Positions 34,669-45,309 of a stretch of DNA of 64,000 nucleotides are shown here, piece by piece. The first letter of the stretch is position 1; each line of letters starts with the position of its first letter. A model generated the notes under the pieces. That model searched no databases. It saw only the letters and a program-made list of their open reading frames with translations, and had not been told where the DNA came from. The stretch is from Alphaproteobacteria bacterium (GTDB lineage Bacteria; Pseudomonadota; Alphaproteobacteria; Rhizobiales; Xanthobacteraceae): NCBI GenBank assembly GCA_005884765.1, contig VAZV01000160.1, positions 1 through 64,000 of the forward strand. Direction: 5' to 3'. The position numbers and the translations under genes were made by a program.

Positions 34669-36441
34669 TTAAGCCGCAGCGACCGCTCCGTCGACCATCG
34701 CGGACAAGGCCTGTGCATTCGCCACGATGCGGACGATCATCGGCTCGGCGCGTCCGCGGATCGCGACTTCCTGCTGCGGCAAATCGTCGGCAGCAAGGCC
34801 CGCGCTGACGCGAACCTCCTCAGAGACGATCGCTTCGCATGCAAGCGTCTTGGTCATGTCCTGCAGCCGTGCCGCGACATTCACGGCGTCGCCGAGTGCG
34901 GTGAACACCATGTGGTCGCGGTAGCCGATGTCACCCACGATCACCTCGCCGCCGTGGATGCCGATGCCGAAACGGATCGGCTCGCGCAGGTCATGGCTGA
35001 GGAATTGATTGAGCTCCTCGACGTTGGCTGCGATCGCGGCCGCCGCCTTGAGCGCCTGGCGGCAGGCGTTGCGCTGCCCCGTGGCGAGCCCAAACAGCGC
35101 CAGCATGCCGTCGCCGACAAATTGATTGGGCTGCCCGCCATTGTCGATCACCGCCTGCGATACCGCGCCAAGGAAGCGGTTGACGATGAACACGGTGTCG
35201 AACGGCAGCCGCTTCTCCGCGAGCTGGGTCGAGCCGCGCATGTCCACGAACAGGCTGACGAGATAGCGCTCCTGACCGATCTTGGAAGGCTGTGAGGCGT
35301 GCGCATTGGCCGACATGGTGTGCGGCATGAACAACTGGAAGAACGAAAGATCGGCCGCGGGGCGCAACTGGCAGGCAAGGCGGATCGAGGGATCGGACGT
35401 GCCGACCCGCCCAAGCACGAAGGCCTCGCGTGGCGACGGCTCGGGCAGCGTGCTGCAATCGCCGATCACGCGGATGCGACAGGTAGAGCAGCGGGCGCGG
35501 CCACCGCAGACGCTGGCATGCGGAACGTTGTAGCGCAGGCTCGCCTCGAGCACGGAAAGGCCTTTCGGGACCTTGATCGTCCTGCCGTTGCCATAAGACA
35601 GCGCGATCATGCCGCCGCGACGCTCGTAGATGGCGCGCGCGCCCTTTGCCAGCAGCACGAGGACGAGCAGGCCCAAATAGCCGATCAGGAAATAATCCTC
35701 GATGTTGCTCAAGACGGCTTGTTCGGCCGAGGTGCCGACCTTGTCCGGCGCGAGATTCTCCGCCCGCCATTCGACGCTGTCGTTGTCGACGACGTTTCGT
35801 CCGCCCTGATAGAGGCCCAGCATGGCCAGCGTCGGAATCAGCACCGCCACGGCGAGCAGAAACGGCGCGGCAATCCTGTAGAACGCCTTCATGCGCAGCC
35901 AGAAATGCAGACCGATACAGCCATGAACCCAAGCGACGGTGATGACCGCATACATCAGCCACGCCTTCAGCGGCCACACGATCCAGTAGGCAAAGAACAC
36001 CTGCGGATAGAGTTTTTCGTGTCCGAACAACGCCTGCCCGAGCCGCACCCCGACAATGTGGGTGATGATCAGCGCCGGAATGCTCAGGCCCAGCACGAGC
36101 TGCAGCGGCTCGATCGCCTTCCAGCGAAATTGCCGGCGTTGATACAGCGCCCAGATGCCGAGCGCGGCGTGAGTCACGCAGGAGGCATAGAACACGATCC
36201 CGACCGGCGGGAACTGCCAGAACCGGGTGTGCCAATAAACGCCGCCGGCCAAGGCCTCCATCGAGATATTGCCGAGCGCATGGTTGACGAAATGACTAAT
36301 CAGATAAGCGAAGAGCACCAGCCCGGAGGCCAAGCGGACCTGCCGCACGCCGACCCCGCGGATCGACCGTGCCAGCCTGTCGCGAAAATGCGCCATCCGA
36401 TCCATGGAAGAAAGATCGGCGATGGCAGGGTTTAATTCCAT
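34669..36441 (-). CDS. Membrane / 2Fe-2S ferredoxin / adenylate cyclase fusion protein
   Basis: 590 residues from ATG 36441 (AAGG upstream). Part 1 (about 30-290): several membrane helices with histidines placed as in heme-b quinone proteins (LISHFVNHALG, SCVTHAALG, IITHIVG, WVHGCIGLHF). Part 2 (about 285-380): plant-type [2Fe-2S] ferredoxin, with Cys in VCGGRARCSTCRIRV and a later Cys in IRLACQL. Part 3 (about 405-590): class III nucleotide cyclase with SLFVDMRGST and GDGMLALFG metal motifs. It probably makes cAMP in response to electron-transport state. It ends close to and converges with the HigA gene. Confidence 0.88.
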   Translation of the reverse strand: MELNPAIADLSSMDRMAHFRDRLARSIRGVGVRQVRLASGLVLFAYLISHFVNHALGNISMEALAGGVYWHTRFWQFPPVGIVFYASCVTHAALGIWALYQRRQFRWKAIEPLQLVLGLSIPALIITHIVGVRLGQALFGHEKLYPQVFFAYWIVWPLKAWLMYAVITVAWVHGCIGLHFWLRMKAFYRIAAPFLLAVAVLIPTLAMLGLYQGGRNVVDNDSVEWRAENLAPDKVGTSAEQAVLSNIEDYFLIGYLGLLVLVLLAKGARAIYERRGGMIALSYGNGRTIKVPKGLSVLEASLRYNVPHASVCGGRARCSTCRIRVIGDCSTLPEPSPREAFVLGRVGTSDPSIRLACQLRPAADLSFFQLFMPHTMSANAHASQPSKIGQERYLVSLFVDMRGSTQLAEKRLPFDTVFIVNRFLGAVSQAVIDNGGQPNQFVGDGMLALFGLATGQRNACRQALKAAAAIAANVEELNQFLSHDLREPIRFGIGIHGGEVIVGDIGYRDHMVFTALGDAVNVAARLQDMTKTLACEAIVSEEVRVSAGLAADDLPQQEVAIRGRAEPMIVRIVANAQALSAMVDGAVAAA

Positions 36442-36584
36442 GGACGAGTACCTTTTGGGGGCGTCTCTTACCACAATCGGCGGTCACCGGTCTCCGGCTT
36501 TCGCTGGGCGGACGGCTCGGATTTGCGTGGCGTCTTTGGTCCTCGCGCCGTTGACACCCCACCTCGCGCAGGGGAGAAAGCGCC

Positions 36585-38168
36585 GTGCCAACCGTCCCCG
36601 ACAACAGCGCTAAACCGGACAAGTCAGCGTTCCGGCCATTGATCGCCGCGCTCATCGTGATCGCCGCGATGACGCTGTTGCGGGTGACCTACGCAAGCCT
36701 GACGGAACTGCGCACCGACGAGGCCTATTACTGGACCTGGTCAAAGGAGCGCGCGCTCTGCTTCCTCGATCATCCCCCCATGATCGCGTGGTTCATCCGC
36801 TTCGGCACCACGATTTTCGGCGACACCAATTTTGGCGTCCGCTTTGCCGGCGTGCTGGCGATGCTGGTCACGCAAGTGCTGCTCGCCGATATCGTCCGCC
36901 GCGTCACCCATGATGTGCGGGCGATCGTGTTTGCGGTGCTGATGCCGGAAGCCGCCCTCTACTACGGCCTGCTGATGGCCAAGGTCTCGCCCGACACCGC
37001 GCTGATCCCGTTTGCGGTTGCGATGGTGTGGGCGCTAGTCCGGCTCGTCGAAGGCAACGATGCGCGCTGGTGGCTTGCAGCCGGCGCGTTCGCGGGGCTT
37101 GCGCTGCTCTCGAAATTCACCGCCATCATGCTGCTTCCGGCGGTGGCCGCGTTCATGCTGGTGCCGAAGTGGCGGGCCCGCTGGCTGGTTTCCCCCTATC
37201 CGTGGCTCGCAGCGCTGATCGCAACGGTGTTGTTTCTCCCGGTGCTGGTCTGGAACGCCGAGCACGACTGGGCGTCGTTCCGATTCCAGTTCGTGCGGGC
37301 GGCCGCCACCCGCGAGATGTCGCTGCGCACGTTAGGCGAATTCATCAGCCTGCAACTCGGCCTGGTCGGCTTCATCCTGTTGCCGGTGGTCTTGACCGGC
37401 GTCAGCTTGACCGCATGGCGCGGCTACCGCGAACGCGAGCCGGTCGCGATCCTGCTATCGACCTCGGTGCTCGTTCCCTTCTGCTATTTCTTCTGGAAAT
37501 CGCTGACGCTGCGGGTCGGCGACACCTGGCCGATGTTTGTCTGGCCGCTCGGCTTTGCCGCCGCCGCGATCAACATCGCGATGCTGCCGCGCGAAAACTG
37601 GTCGGCGCGGATGGTCCGTTCAACGATTCGCTGGGCGAAAGCCGCCATTGTCTCGGGCATCGCCTTTGTCGTTGTCGTGTTCTTGTACTACGTCGCGGCG
37701 CCCTGGAATTGGATCGGTCGGACCGATCCGGTCGGCGGCGAGGCGGGCTATGAACGTCTGGTCGAGCGGACGCAGAGCGAACTGCAAACGATCGGCGCCA
37801 CCTGGATCGCGACCACGGACTACCGCACCTATGCGATGTTGCGCTGGTATTTCAACGGCCGCGTGCCGGTGGTCCAGATCAACGAGCGCGGCCGGTTTCA
37901 GGATTTTGGCGATCCCGGCATGAATGAGATCGCCGGTCATACCGGGCTTTATGTCGCGCGCGAGCCGGATCAGTTGAGCGCAATCTGGTCGGCTACAACA
38001 GCGGTGCGCCAGCCGCTGGAGCGGGTCGAGCGAAGCTGGCGTGGGATTGTGATGGATACCTACGCGCTGGAAAAACTGACGGGCTGGACGCCGGAGCTGT
38101 CGCCGCCGCCGGACTCGCCGCTGTTTCGCTGGCGCGTGCTGGCGGGCGACGTCAGCGCGGCGGCGTAG
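36585..38168 (+). CDS. Glycosyltransferase family 39 (ArnT/PMT-like)
   Basis: 527 residues from GTG 36585 (GGGGAG upstream). An integral membrane enzyme with about ten helices. The first periplasmic loop holds TELRTDEAYYWTW, the acidic catalytic motif, then FLDHPPMIAWF. The C-terminal soluble domain starts near 385. Members move a sugar from a polyprenyl-phosphate donor to lipid or protein on the periplasmic side. The acceptor is not evident, and no polysaccharide genes are adjacent. Confidence 0.88.
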   Translation: MPTVPDNSAKPDKSAFRPLIAALIVIAAMTLLRVTYASLTELRTDEAYYWTWSKERALCFLDHPPMIAWFIRFGTTIFGDTNFGVRFAGVLAMLVTQVLLADIVRRVTHDVRAIVFAVLMPEAALYYGLLMAKVSPDTALIPFAVAMVWALVRLVEGNDARWWLAAGAFAGLALLSKFTAIMLLPAVAAFMLVPKWRARWLVSPYPWLAALIATVLFLPVLVWNAEHDWASFRFQFVRAAATREMSLRTLGEFISLQLGLVGFILLPVVLTGVSLTAWRGYREREPVAILLSTSVLVPFCYFFWKSLTLRVGDTWPMFVWPLGFAAAAINIAMLPRENWSARMVRSTIRWAKAAIVSGIAFVVVVFLYYVAAPWNWIGRTDPVGGEAGYERLVERTQSELQTIGATWIATTDYRTYAMLRWYFNGRVPVVQINERGRFQDFGDPGMNEIAGHTGLYVAREPDQLSAIWSATTAVRQPLERVERSWRGIVMDTYALEKLTGWTPELSPPPDSPLFRWRVLAGDVSAAA

Positions 38169-38172
38169 TCGG

Positions 38173-39210
38173 CTATTCCTCGCTCTCCTCTTCGCGCTTG
38201 CGCAGCAGGTCCCTGGCAAGGTCGGCGAGCACCGGCCGGGGCAGCGCAGTAAACGGCAGCGGCCGGGTCACCTCGATCGCGGCGAGGCCAAGCCGCGCGG
38301 TCAACAGGCCGTTCAAGATGCCTTCGCCGAGCCGCTGCGACAGTTTAGCCGCGATGCCGTGGCCGAGCATTTGCTGCACCAGACTGTCGCTCGCCGCCAT
38401 GCCGCCGGTGATGGCGAGATGCGCGATCACATGACGCATGAGGCGGATCATGCCGAGCGCTCCCGGCCTTCCGCCGTAAAGCCGGGCCAATTGCCGGATC
38501 AATCACAATGAGGCCACGAACACGAACAGCACGTCGATCGCTGCGCGCGGGCTGACGGCGGTGACCACCGAGACACGCTGGGCCGCGGACGACACCAGCC
38601 GCCGCGCCTCCTGGTCGAGCGGCGCCATCAGCTCGCGCTCGGCGAGCTTGATCATGTCGGCGCCATCGATGATGTCGTCGGCATGGCCCTTAAGGATAGC
38701 GCGGGCACGCGCTAGTTGCGGATTCTGGTGCGCGAGCTTGAGGAGATCCTCGACGATGGTCCGGCTGGCCGCGCGATCGTCGCTCACGAGCACCTTGGCG
38801 GCGCGCAGATGCAGTTTCTCGATGGCTGCGAGCCGTGCCAGGCCGAACGCCTCGCGCGCGATCACGACGATCAAAGCCAGTGCTGCGGCAATCGCAAAGG
38901 AAAGCCCGAGCAAACCAAGGCTTTCGCTGCGCGTAAACAGGTCCTCGATCAGATTGACGACACCGAGCCCGAGGCCAAGCAGCACGAGTCCAGCGGTCGC
39001 AGCCCAGAACAGCGTGCCCCAGCGAAAACCGCGACGCACCGGCATCAGCGGCGTCTCAACGACGACCGGCAGCTGCGCCGGATCGGCTTCCGGCGTGATG
39101 CGAACCGTGCCGCGGACGGGACGGGTGGAATCCTCCGCTTCCATCACGACCACTGCGGGATCATCCAGCCTGAAGGTCGCCGGCCGCCGATGCGGCGTTT
39201 TCTCGCTCAT
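38173..39210 (-). pseudogene. ycjF: YcjF / TIGR01620 membrane protein interrupted by one in-frame TGA
   Basis: The full frame would give about 345 residues: a cytosolic N-terminus, two membrane helices (about 68-120) and a helical C-domain. A TGA at 38503-38505 splits it after residue 235 (VFVFVASL), and translation would resume in the same frame with LIRQLARLYGGRPGALG. Everything after the stop is still well conserved, so the stop is recent, a sequencing error, or read through; CGA (Arg) to TGA is a one-base change. The start overlaps the ycjX stop (ATGA at 39207-39210). Confidence 0.8.
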
Positions 39211-40676
39211 TGCAGCTTGTCTCCGATCAGGAACTGCAGCGCCCGGTCAAGGCGGATGTGAGGCAGGCTGGGCTCCTCAGTGCCGTTGCGTTCGACTAGC
39301 GGCGGACGAAAGCGAAGAAAGCGGAAATCGCTCTTTTCGGCCGCGGCGCTGGCAAGGCCGCGAAACGCGTCATCGCCCTTGAACAGCGCTTCCGCGTCGG
39401 CAGGCAGGTCGCCGGGGAAGGTCGCGACTTCGGTGTGGCCGTCAAACGCCTCGCCATTGGCGATTTCGCCCGGCGTAGGCGTCCCGAGGATCGAGGGCAA
39501 TTTGTCGCGGCCGCGCGCGACCATCGCCTCGCGGGTGGCGCGCACCGCGGCGAGCGCCACGACATCGATTTCAGCGCCGGTGCCTTCGGCTCTTGCGACG
39601 GCCCGGCCGACAGCGCGCCGCAGCACGGCTTCAAGCCGGTCGTGGCTCTGGTGGTGTAAATGATCGGCCTTGGTGGCGGCGAACAGGATGCGGTCGATCC
39701 GCGGCCGGAACAGGCTCGAGATGAACGTGGCTCGCCCGATCCGGAAACAGTCCAGGATTCCTTCCAACGCGGCCTCGAGGTCGTGCAGCGCCTCGGGGCC
39801 GGAGTTGAATGCCGCCAGCGCATCGACCAGCACGATCTGGCGATCGAGCCGCGCGAAGTGATCCCGAAAAAACGGCCGCACCACGATATCCTTGTAGGCC
39901 TCGTAACGCCGGGCCATCATCGCCCATAGCGAACGCTCCGGCGCTTGGCCGTCAAGCGCCACCTCAAGCGGCGCAAAGGTCAAGGCCGGCGAGCCCGCGA
40001 GATTGCCCGGCATCAGGAAGCGGCCCGGCGGCAACAGGCTCATGGCAAAGCGTTCGTCGCGGCAGGCGCGCAAATAATCGGTGAACAATTTTGCCGCCGC
40101 GAGCGTTGCCTGCTCGTCCTCGCGGCCCAAGGCGTCCAATGCGTTGAGATGCGCGTGCCAGGCGGCCGCAAGCTGCGCGCGCGGTGGCTGGCGCGATTGG
40201 GCGAGGCTCTCGGCCGACCATTGCTCGTAGCTCTTGTTGAGGAGCGGCAGGTCGAGCAGCCATTCGCCGGGATAGTCGACGATGTCGAGCGTCAGCGTGC
40301 TGTCGGCGCCGTTTTGACGCTGGTAGTCGATGACCAAACGTAATTCGCTGATGTCGACCGTCGAGTTCGGCCAGCGGCGCTCTTCGATCAGGGTGAGGAC
40401 ATGGCTTTCGTAATCAAAGCGCGGCACCGCATCGTCCGGCTGCGGCTCGAGGTGGGCGCGCGCGATCCGCCCGGTGGCGAAAGGCTCGAACACGGGGAAG
40501 CGGCCGCCGCGGCTGAGGCCGTGGATCAGCGCGGTAATGAACACGGTCTTGCCGGCCCGTGATAATCCGGTGACGCCAAGCCGCACCGTCGGATTGAAGA
40601 ACTGCCCGCCATAATCCAGTAGCGCCCGTGCCGACAGGCGCGCTTCCTCGACGATATCCTGGAAATTGGGGGCCAT
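39207..40676 (-). CDS. ycjX: YcjX family GTPase-like protein (DUF463)
   Basis: 489 residues from ATG 40676. The Walker A motif is GLSRAGKTVFITALIHGL near residue 35, and LDIVDYPGEWLLDLPLL is the switch/Walker B region characteristic of this stress-linked P-loop family. It is cytoplasmic and probably membrane-associated. The operon order ycjX-ycjF matches enterobacteria, where the pair is linked to the phage-shock response; no psp genes are visible here. Its partner gene is interrupted. Confidence 0.88.
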   Translation of the reverse strand: MAPNFQDIVEEARLSARALLDYGGQFFNPTVRLGVTGLSRAGKTVFITALIHGLSRGGRFPVFEPFATGRIARAHLEPQPDDAVPRFDYESHVLTLIEERRWPNSTVDISELRLVIDYQRQNGADSTLTLDIVDYPGEWLLDLPLLNKSYEQWSAESLAQSRQPPRAQLAAAWHAHLNALDALGREDEQATLAAAKLFTDYLRACRDERFAMSLLPPGRFLMPGNLAGSPALTFAPLEVALDGQAPERSLWAMMARRYEAYKDIVVRPFFRDHFARLDRQIVLVDALAAFNSGPEALHDLEAALEGILDCFRIGRATFISSLFRPRIDRILFAATKADHLHHQSHDRLEAVLRRAVGRAVARAEGTGAEIDVVALAAVRATREAMVARGRDKLPSILGTPTPGEIANGEAFDGHTEVATFPGDLPADAEALFKGDDAFRGLASAAAEKSDFRFLRFRPPLVERNGTEEPSLPHIRLDRALQFLIGDKLQ

Positions 40677-40868
40677 GCGCACCGGCAAGCTCGAAGGTGG
40701 TGGGGAGAATCGGCGGACTGCCCAAAAAGTGGCAATCCGTGGGCCAAAATCAAGCTTCACGGATCGGACGCGATTTTTCAGTTGAGCGGATTGGCAATCA
40801 AACTTGAACGCTTAATTGACCTGTTGCGACGTATGATTTATCGCACAACCGAAGATCGCCGGACCAAC

Positions 40869-41564
40869 ATGACCATCTTTCGATTGAAGCAACTTGCCTC
40901 GACCTCCGTTCATGCGGCGGCGGACGCGATCGGCTGGAATTACGATCGGGTCGAACTGATCGCCGACGGCATCGTGCACATCGTCGGGGTGTGCCTGGGG
41001 CTGATCGCCGCCAGCGTGCTGGTCGTGCTCACCGCGATCTATGCCACCGCGCTCGAGATCGCCGTGGTGTCGGTCTATGTCGCCGGGCTGCTGTCGATGC
41101 TGGTGCTGTCGGCGACCTATAATCTCTGGCCGGTGTCGCGTACCAAATGGGTGCTGCGCCGTTTCGATCATTCGGCGATCTATGTGCTGATCGCGGCGAC
41201 CTATACACCGTTCATCGTGGAATTGAAGGACAGTGTTTTTGCCACTGCGCTTCTGATCGGCGTGTGGTGCGTGGCGATTTTCGGCATCGTGCTCAAACTC
41301 AAGTGGCCGGGCCGCTTCTACCGGCTTTCGGTCGGCCTTTATCTGGCGCTGGGCTGGAGCGGCCTGATGCTGTACGATTCCGTGGTGACGGCGCTGCCAC
41401 GGATGGCGCTATGGTTCGTCGTCGCCGGCGGTGCGCTATATAGTCTCGGCGTGGTCTTTCATGCCTGGCGGCGCTTGCGTTTCCAGAACGCGATCTGGCA
41501 TTGCTTCGTGCTGCTGGGCGCGGCCTGTCACTATACCGCCGTGCTCGATCTGGTTTTGCCGTAG
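40869..41564 (+). CDS. Hemolysin III / PAQR family membrane protein
   Basis: 231 residues from ATG 40869; in-frame starts from 40782 add an unlikely leader. Seven membrane helices are predicted. Family residues: WNYDRVELIADGIVHIVG, FDHSAIYVLIAATYTPF and the C-terminal AIWHCFVLLGAACHYTAV, which supply the three histidines of the zinc site in this family. Possible hydrolase or membrane-fluidity role; the name hemolysin is historical. The SDR gene follows after 14 bp. Confidence 0.87.
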   Translation: MTIFRLKQLASTSVHAAADAIGWNYDRVELIADGIVHIVGVCLGLIAASVLVVLTAIYATALEIAVVSVYVAGLLSMLVLSATYNLWPVSRTKWVLRRFDHSAIYVLIAATYTPFIVELKDSVFATALLIGVWCVAIFGIVLKLKWPGRFYRLSVGLYLALGWSGLMLYDSVVTALPRMALWFVVAGGALYSLGVVFHAWRRLRFQNAIWHCFVLLGAACHYTAVLDLVLP

Positions 41565-41578
41565 AGAGAGGCGTGACG

Positions 41579-42376
41579 ATGCAGGTGGCCGGCAAGGTCG
41601 TGGTTGTCACCGGCGGCGCCAACGGCATCGGCAAGGCGTTGTGTGAAACCTTTCACAGGGCCGGCGCGGCCAGGGTGATCGTCGCCGATATCGATCCGGC
41701 AGCTGCACGCGCCGTCGCCACGCCGATTGGCGGGGCTGCCTTCAAATGCGATGTCGGAAAGGAGAAAGACGTCCTTCACGTCATCGAGGAAACCGAGCGC
41801 CAGTTCGGCCCGATCGCACTGTTCTGCTCAAATGCCGGCGTCGGCGCCGGCTTTGAGCCGTTATCGGAGAACGCGGGCGGCGACTCGGACGAGCCGTGGT
41901 CGAGAAGCTGGGCTGTTCATGTGATGGCGCACGTCTATGCGGCGCGGCATCTGGTGCCGCGCTTCAAAGTGCGCGGCGGTGGCTATTTCCTCAACACGAT
42001 CTCCGCAGCTGGGCTGCTATCGCAGGTCGGAAGCCCCGCCTATTCGACCACGAAACACGCCGCGGTGGGTTTTGCGGAAAATCTCGCGATCTCGCATAAG
42101 GCCGACGGCATCAAGGTTTCGATCCTCTGCCCGCAAGGCGTCGTGACCGACATGCTGCGCTCGATCCCGAAGGGCCCGCAATCCGGCGACGGCGATCTTT
42201 CGCCCGAGCGGGTGGCGCAAGATGCGCTCGCCGGTATCGAGCAGGAAACCTTTGTGATCCTGCCGCATCCGCAGGTGCTCGGTTACATGCGCAAGAAGAC
42301 GGAAAATTACGATCGCTGGATTGCGGGCATGGCCAAGATCCAGGCCAAGATGCGGGAAGCTTACGGGAAGTCGTGA
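41579..42376 (+). CDS. Short-chain dehydrogenase/reductase
   Basis: 265 residues from ATG 41579 (AGAGAGGCG upstream). Rossmann motif VVVTGGANGIGKAL, Asp after strand 2 (VADIDP, favouring NAD), NAG motif in CSNAGVG, catalytic Ser in NTISAAGLL and YSTTK. Cytosolic. Substrate unknown. It lies 14 bp after the PAQR gene, likely co-transcribed, and converges with the VOC gene. Confidence 0.9.
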   Translation: MQVAGKVVVVTGGANGIGKALCETFHRAGAARVIVADIDPAAARAVATPIGGAAFKCDVGKEKDVLHVIEETERQFGPIALFCSNAGVGAGFEPLSENAGGDSDEPWSRSWAVHVMAHVYAARHLVPRFKVRGGGYFLNTISAAGLLSQVGSPAYSTTKHAAVGFAENLAISHKADGIKVSILCPQGVVTDMLRSIPKGPQSGDGDLSPERVAQDALAGIEQETFVILPHPQVLGYMRKKTENYDRWIAGMAKIQAKMREAYGKS

Positions 42377-42400
42377 TGGGTCGATTGGTCCTTGGGCCGC

Positions 42401-42778
42401 TCAAGTCCGCGAGGCGTGGTCGACATATTCCACGATCAGTCCGTCGGCGTGCCGAAAGCGCGTCTTGCGGCCGACTGGCGTCGGCTGGATCGGCTCCAAC
42501 TGCTCGGCGCCCGCCCTCTCAAGCACGCTGAGAACGGGTTCCAGGGTCTCGACCTTGATCGTCAGACGCGTCGCCTCGAACGGCCGGCGCTTCTCCGGTG
42601 CTCCCGCGATGACCAGGACGGACAGCTTTGGCGAGGAGATCGCGGCGAGCTCGAGGCCCATCTCCGGATAGGCAAAGCGCATGGTTTCTTCGCCGCCAAG
42701 CAGGTCCCGATAGAAGGCGCACGTTGGCTCGATCGCATCCGCGTTAACGAACACCCTCGTAAATGTTTCCAGGATCAT
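42401..42778 (-). CDS. VOC (glyoxalase/dioxygenase-fold) protein
   Basis: 125 residues. Two beta-alpha-beta-beta-beta units: FTRVFVNADAIEPTCAFYRDLLGGEE and the C-terminal TRFRHADGLIVEYVDHA, whose Glu is a usual metal ligand. It is the last gene of a five-gene minus-strand operon, 26 bp after the TPP-enzyme gene. It may be an isomerase, lyase or binding protein for the pathway intermediate. Confidence 0.82.
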   Translation of the reverse strand: MILETFTRVFVNADAIEPTCAFYRDLLGGEETMRFAYPEMGLELAAISSPKLSVLVIAGAPEKRRPFEATRLTIKVETLEPVLSVLERAGAEQLEPIQPTPVGRKTRFRHADGLIVEYVDHASRT

Positions 42779-42804
42779 CGTTGGCCCCGTTGCTCGGGCT
42801 ACGA

Positions 42805-44433
<1,629 letters not shown>

Positions 44434-44454
44434 CGTGTGCGATCCTCTTCGACC

Positions 44455-45309
44455 TCACCACGACGCGGTGCCGCGCATGGTCGGCTCGCCCCTGGTATTG
44501 GCAGTCCACAGGTCAAGCCCGGACGAAATCTCGGAGGCATTGACGGAGAACTCACTGCCGTCGAACAGTGGCTGCAGCCCGCGATATACAAATTTCGCGG
44601 GCGCCTTACCGCCATGCAGCTTCGCCGCCAGCTCAATCAAGAGCGCCGCCTGCAGCGGGCCGTGCACGATCAGGCCGGGATAGCCCTCGATCCTCGTGAC
44701 GTAGTCGCGGTCGTAGTGGATGCGGTGGCCGTTGAAGGTCAGCGCCGAATAGCGGAACAGCAGCACCGGATCGGCCATGTGGCTTTCACTGTGTTGCGCC
44801 AATCGAGGCGAGGGCTGTGCTTTGGCTGGCGCGGCCGCCGGCGCGCCCGAGATGTCGCGATAGACGATATCGTGCCGCTCGCGGATCGCGGTGCCGCGCG
44901 CCGTGGTGACGAGATGCTCGACGGAGACGAAGCACAGCACGCCCGTAGAGCCGGTTTTCATGGACACATCGGAAATGACTGACGCGCGTTTGGTTTCGTC
45001 GCCGACGCGCAAGGTATCGAAGAATTCGAGTTCGCCACCGGCCCACATCCGGCGCGGCAGCGGCACCGGCGGCAGGAAGCCGCCGCGGGTAGGGTGGCCA
45101 TCGGGACCGATCTCCGACATTGGTGCAACCGGAAGCGCCAGGCACCAATGCGCGGTGAGCGGCGCCGCGTCGCCAGCTTTTGGTTCGCCGATCTCCTGGA
45201 ACAGGGTCGCGCGCAGGCCCTTCACCAGATGCGCGGTGACGATGTCGGTCTTTTCCTCGGTGCGGCCGATCCATTGGCGCAAATGGTTGACGTCGATTTT
45301 CTCGCTCAT
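44455..45309 (-). CDS. MaoC/FAS1-type dehydratase (mesaconyl-CoA hydratase-like)
   Basis: 284 residues. A double-hotdog hydratase: the N-domain includes the DVSMKTGSTGVLCFVSVEH strand region, and the C-domain holds the catalytic segment FRYSALTFNGHRIHYDRDYV with the Asp/His hydratase motif, followed by GLIVHGPLQAALL. Similar to mesaconyl-C4-CoA hydratase and fungal Htd2-type dehydratases. Its ATG overlaps the CoA-transferase stop (45306-45309). Predicted to hydrate an enoyl-CoA made by the acyl-CoA dehydrogenase of the same operon. Confidence 0.85.
   Translation of the reverse strand: MSEKIDVNHLRQWIGRTEEKTDIVTAHLVKGLRATLFQEIGEPKAGDAAPLTAHWCLALPVAPMSEIGPDGHPTRGGFLPPVPLPRRMWAGGELEFFDTLRVGDETKRASVISDVSMKTGSTGVLCFVSVEHLVTTARGTAIRERHDIVYRDISGAPAAAPAKAQPSPRLAQHSESHMADPVLLFRYSALTFNGHRIHYDRDYVTRIEGYPGLIVHGPLQAALLIELAAKLHGGKAPAKFVYRGLQPLFDGSEFSVNASEISSGLDLWTANTRGEPTMRGTASW

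Noticed and set aside
35299..36435. 378-residue plus-strand open frame
   Set aside because: Antisense to the cyclase fusion; composition is dominated by Arg, His, Asp and Gln.
38503..38505. Selenocysteine codon in ycjF
   Set aside because: Family members are expected to have Arg here and no selenocysteine-type hairpin follows the TGA; nonsense change or error is simpler.
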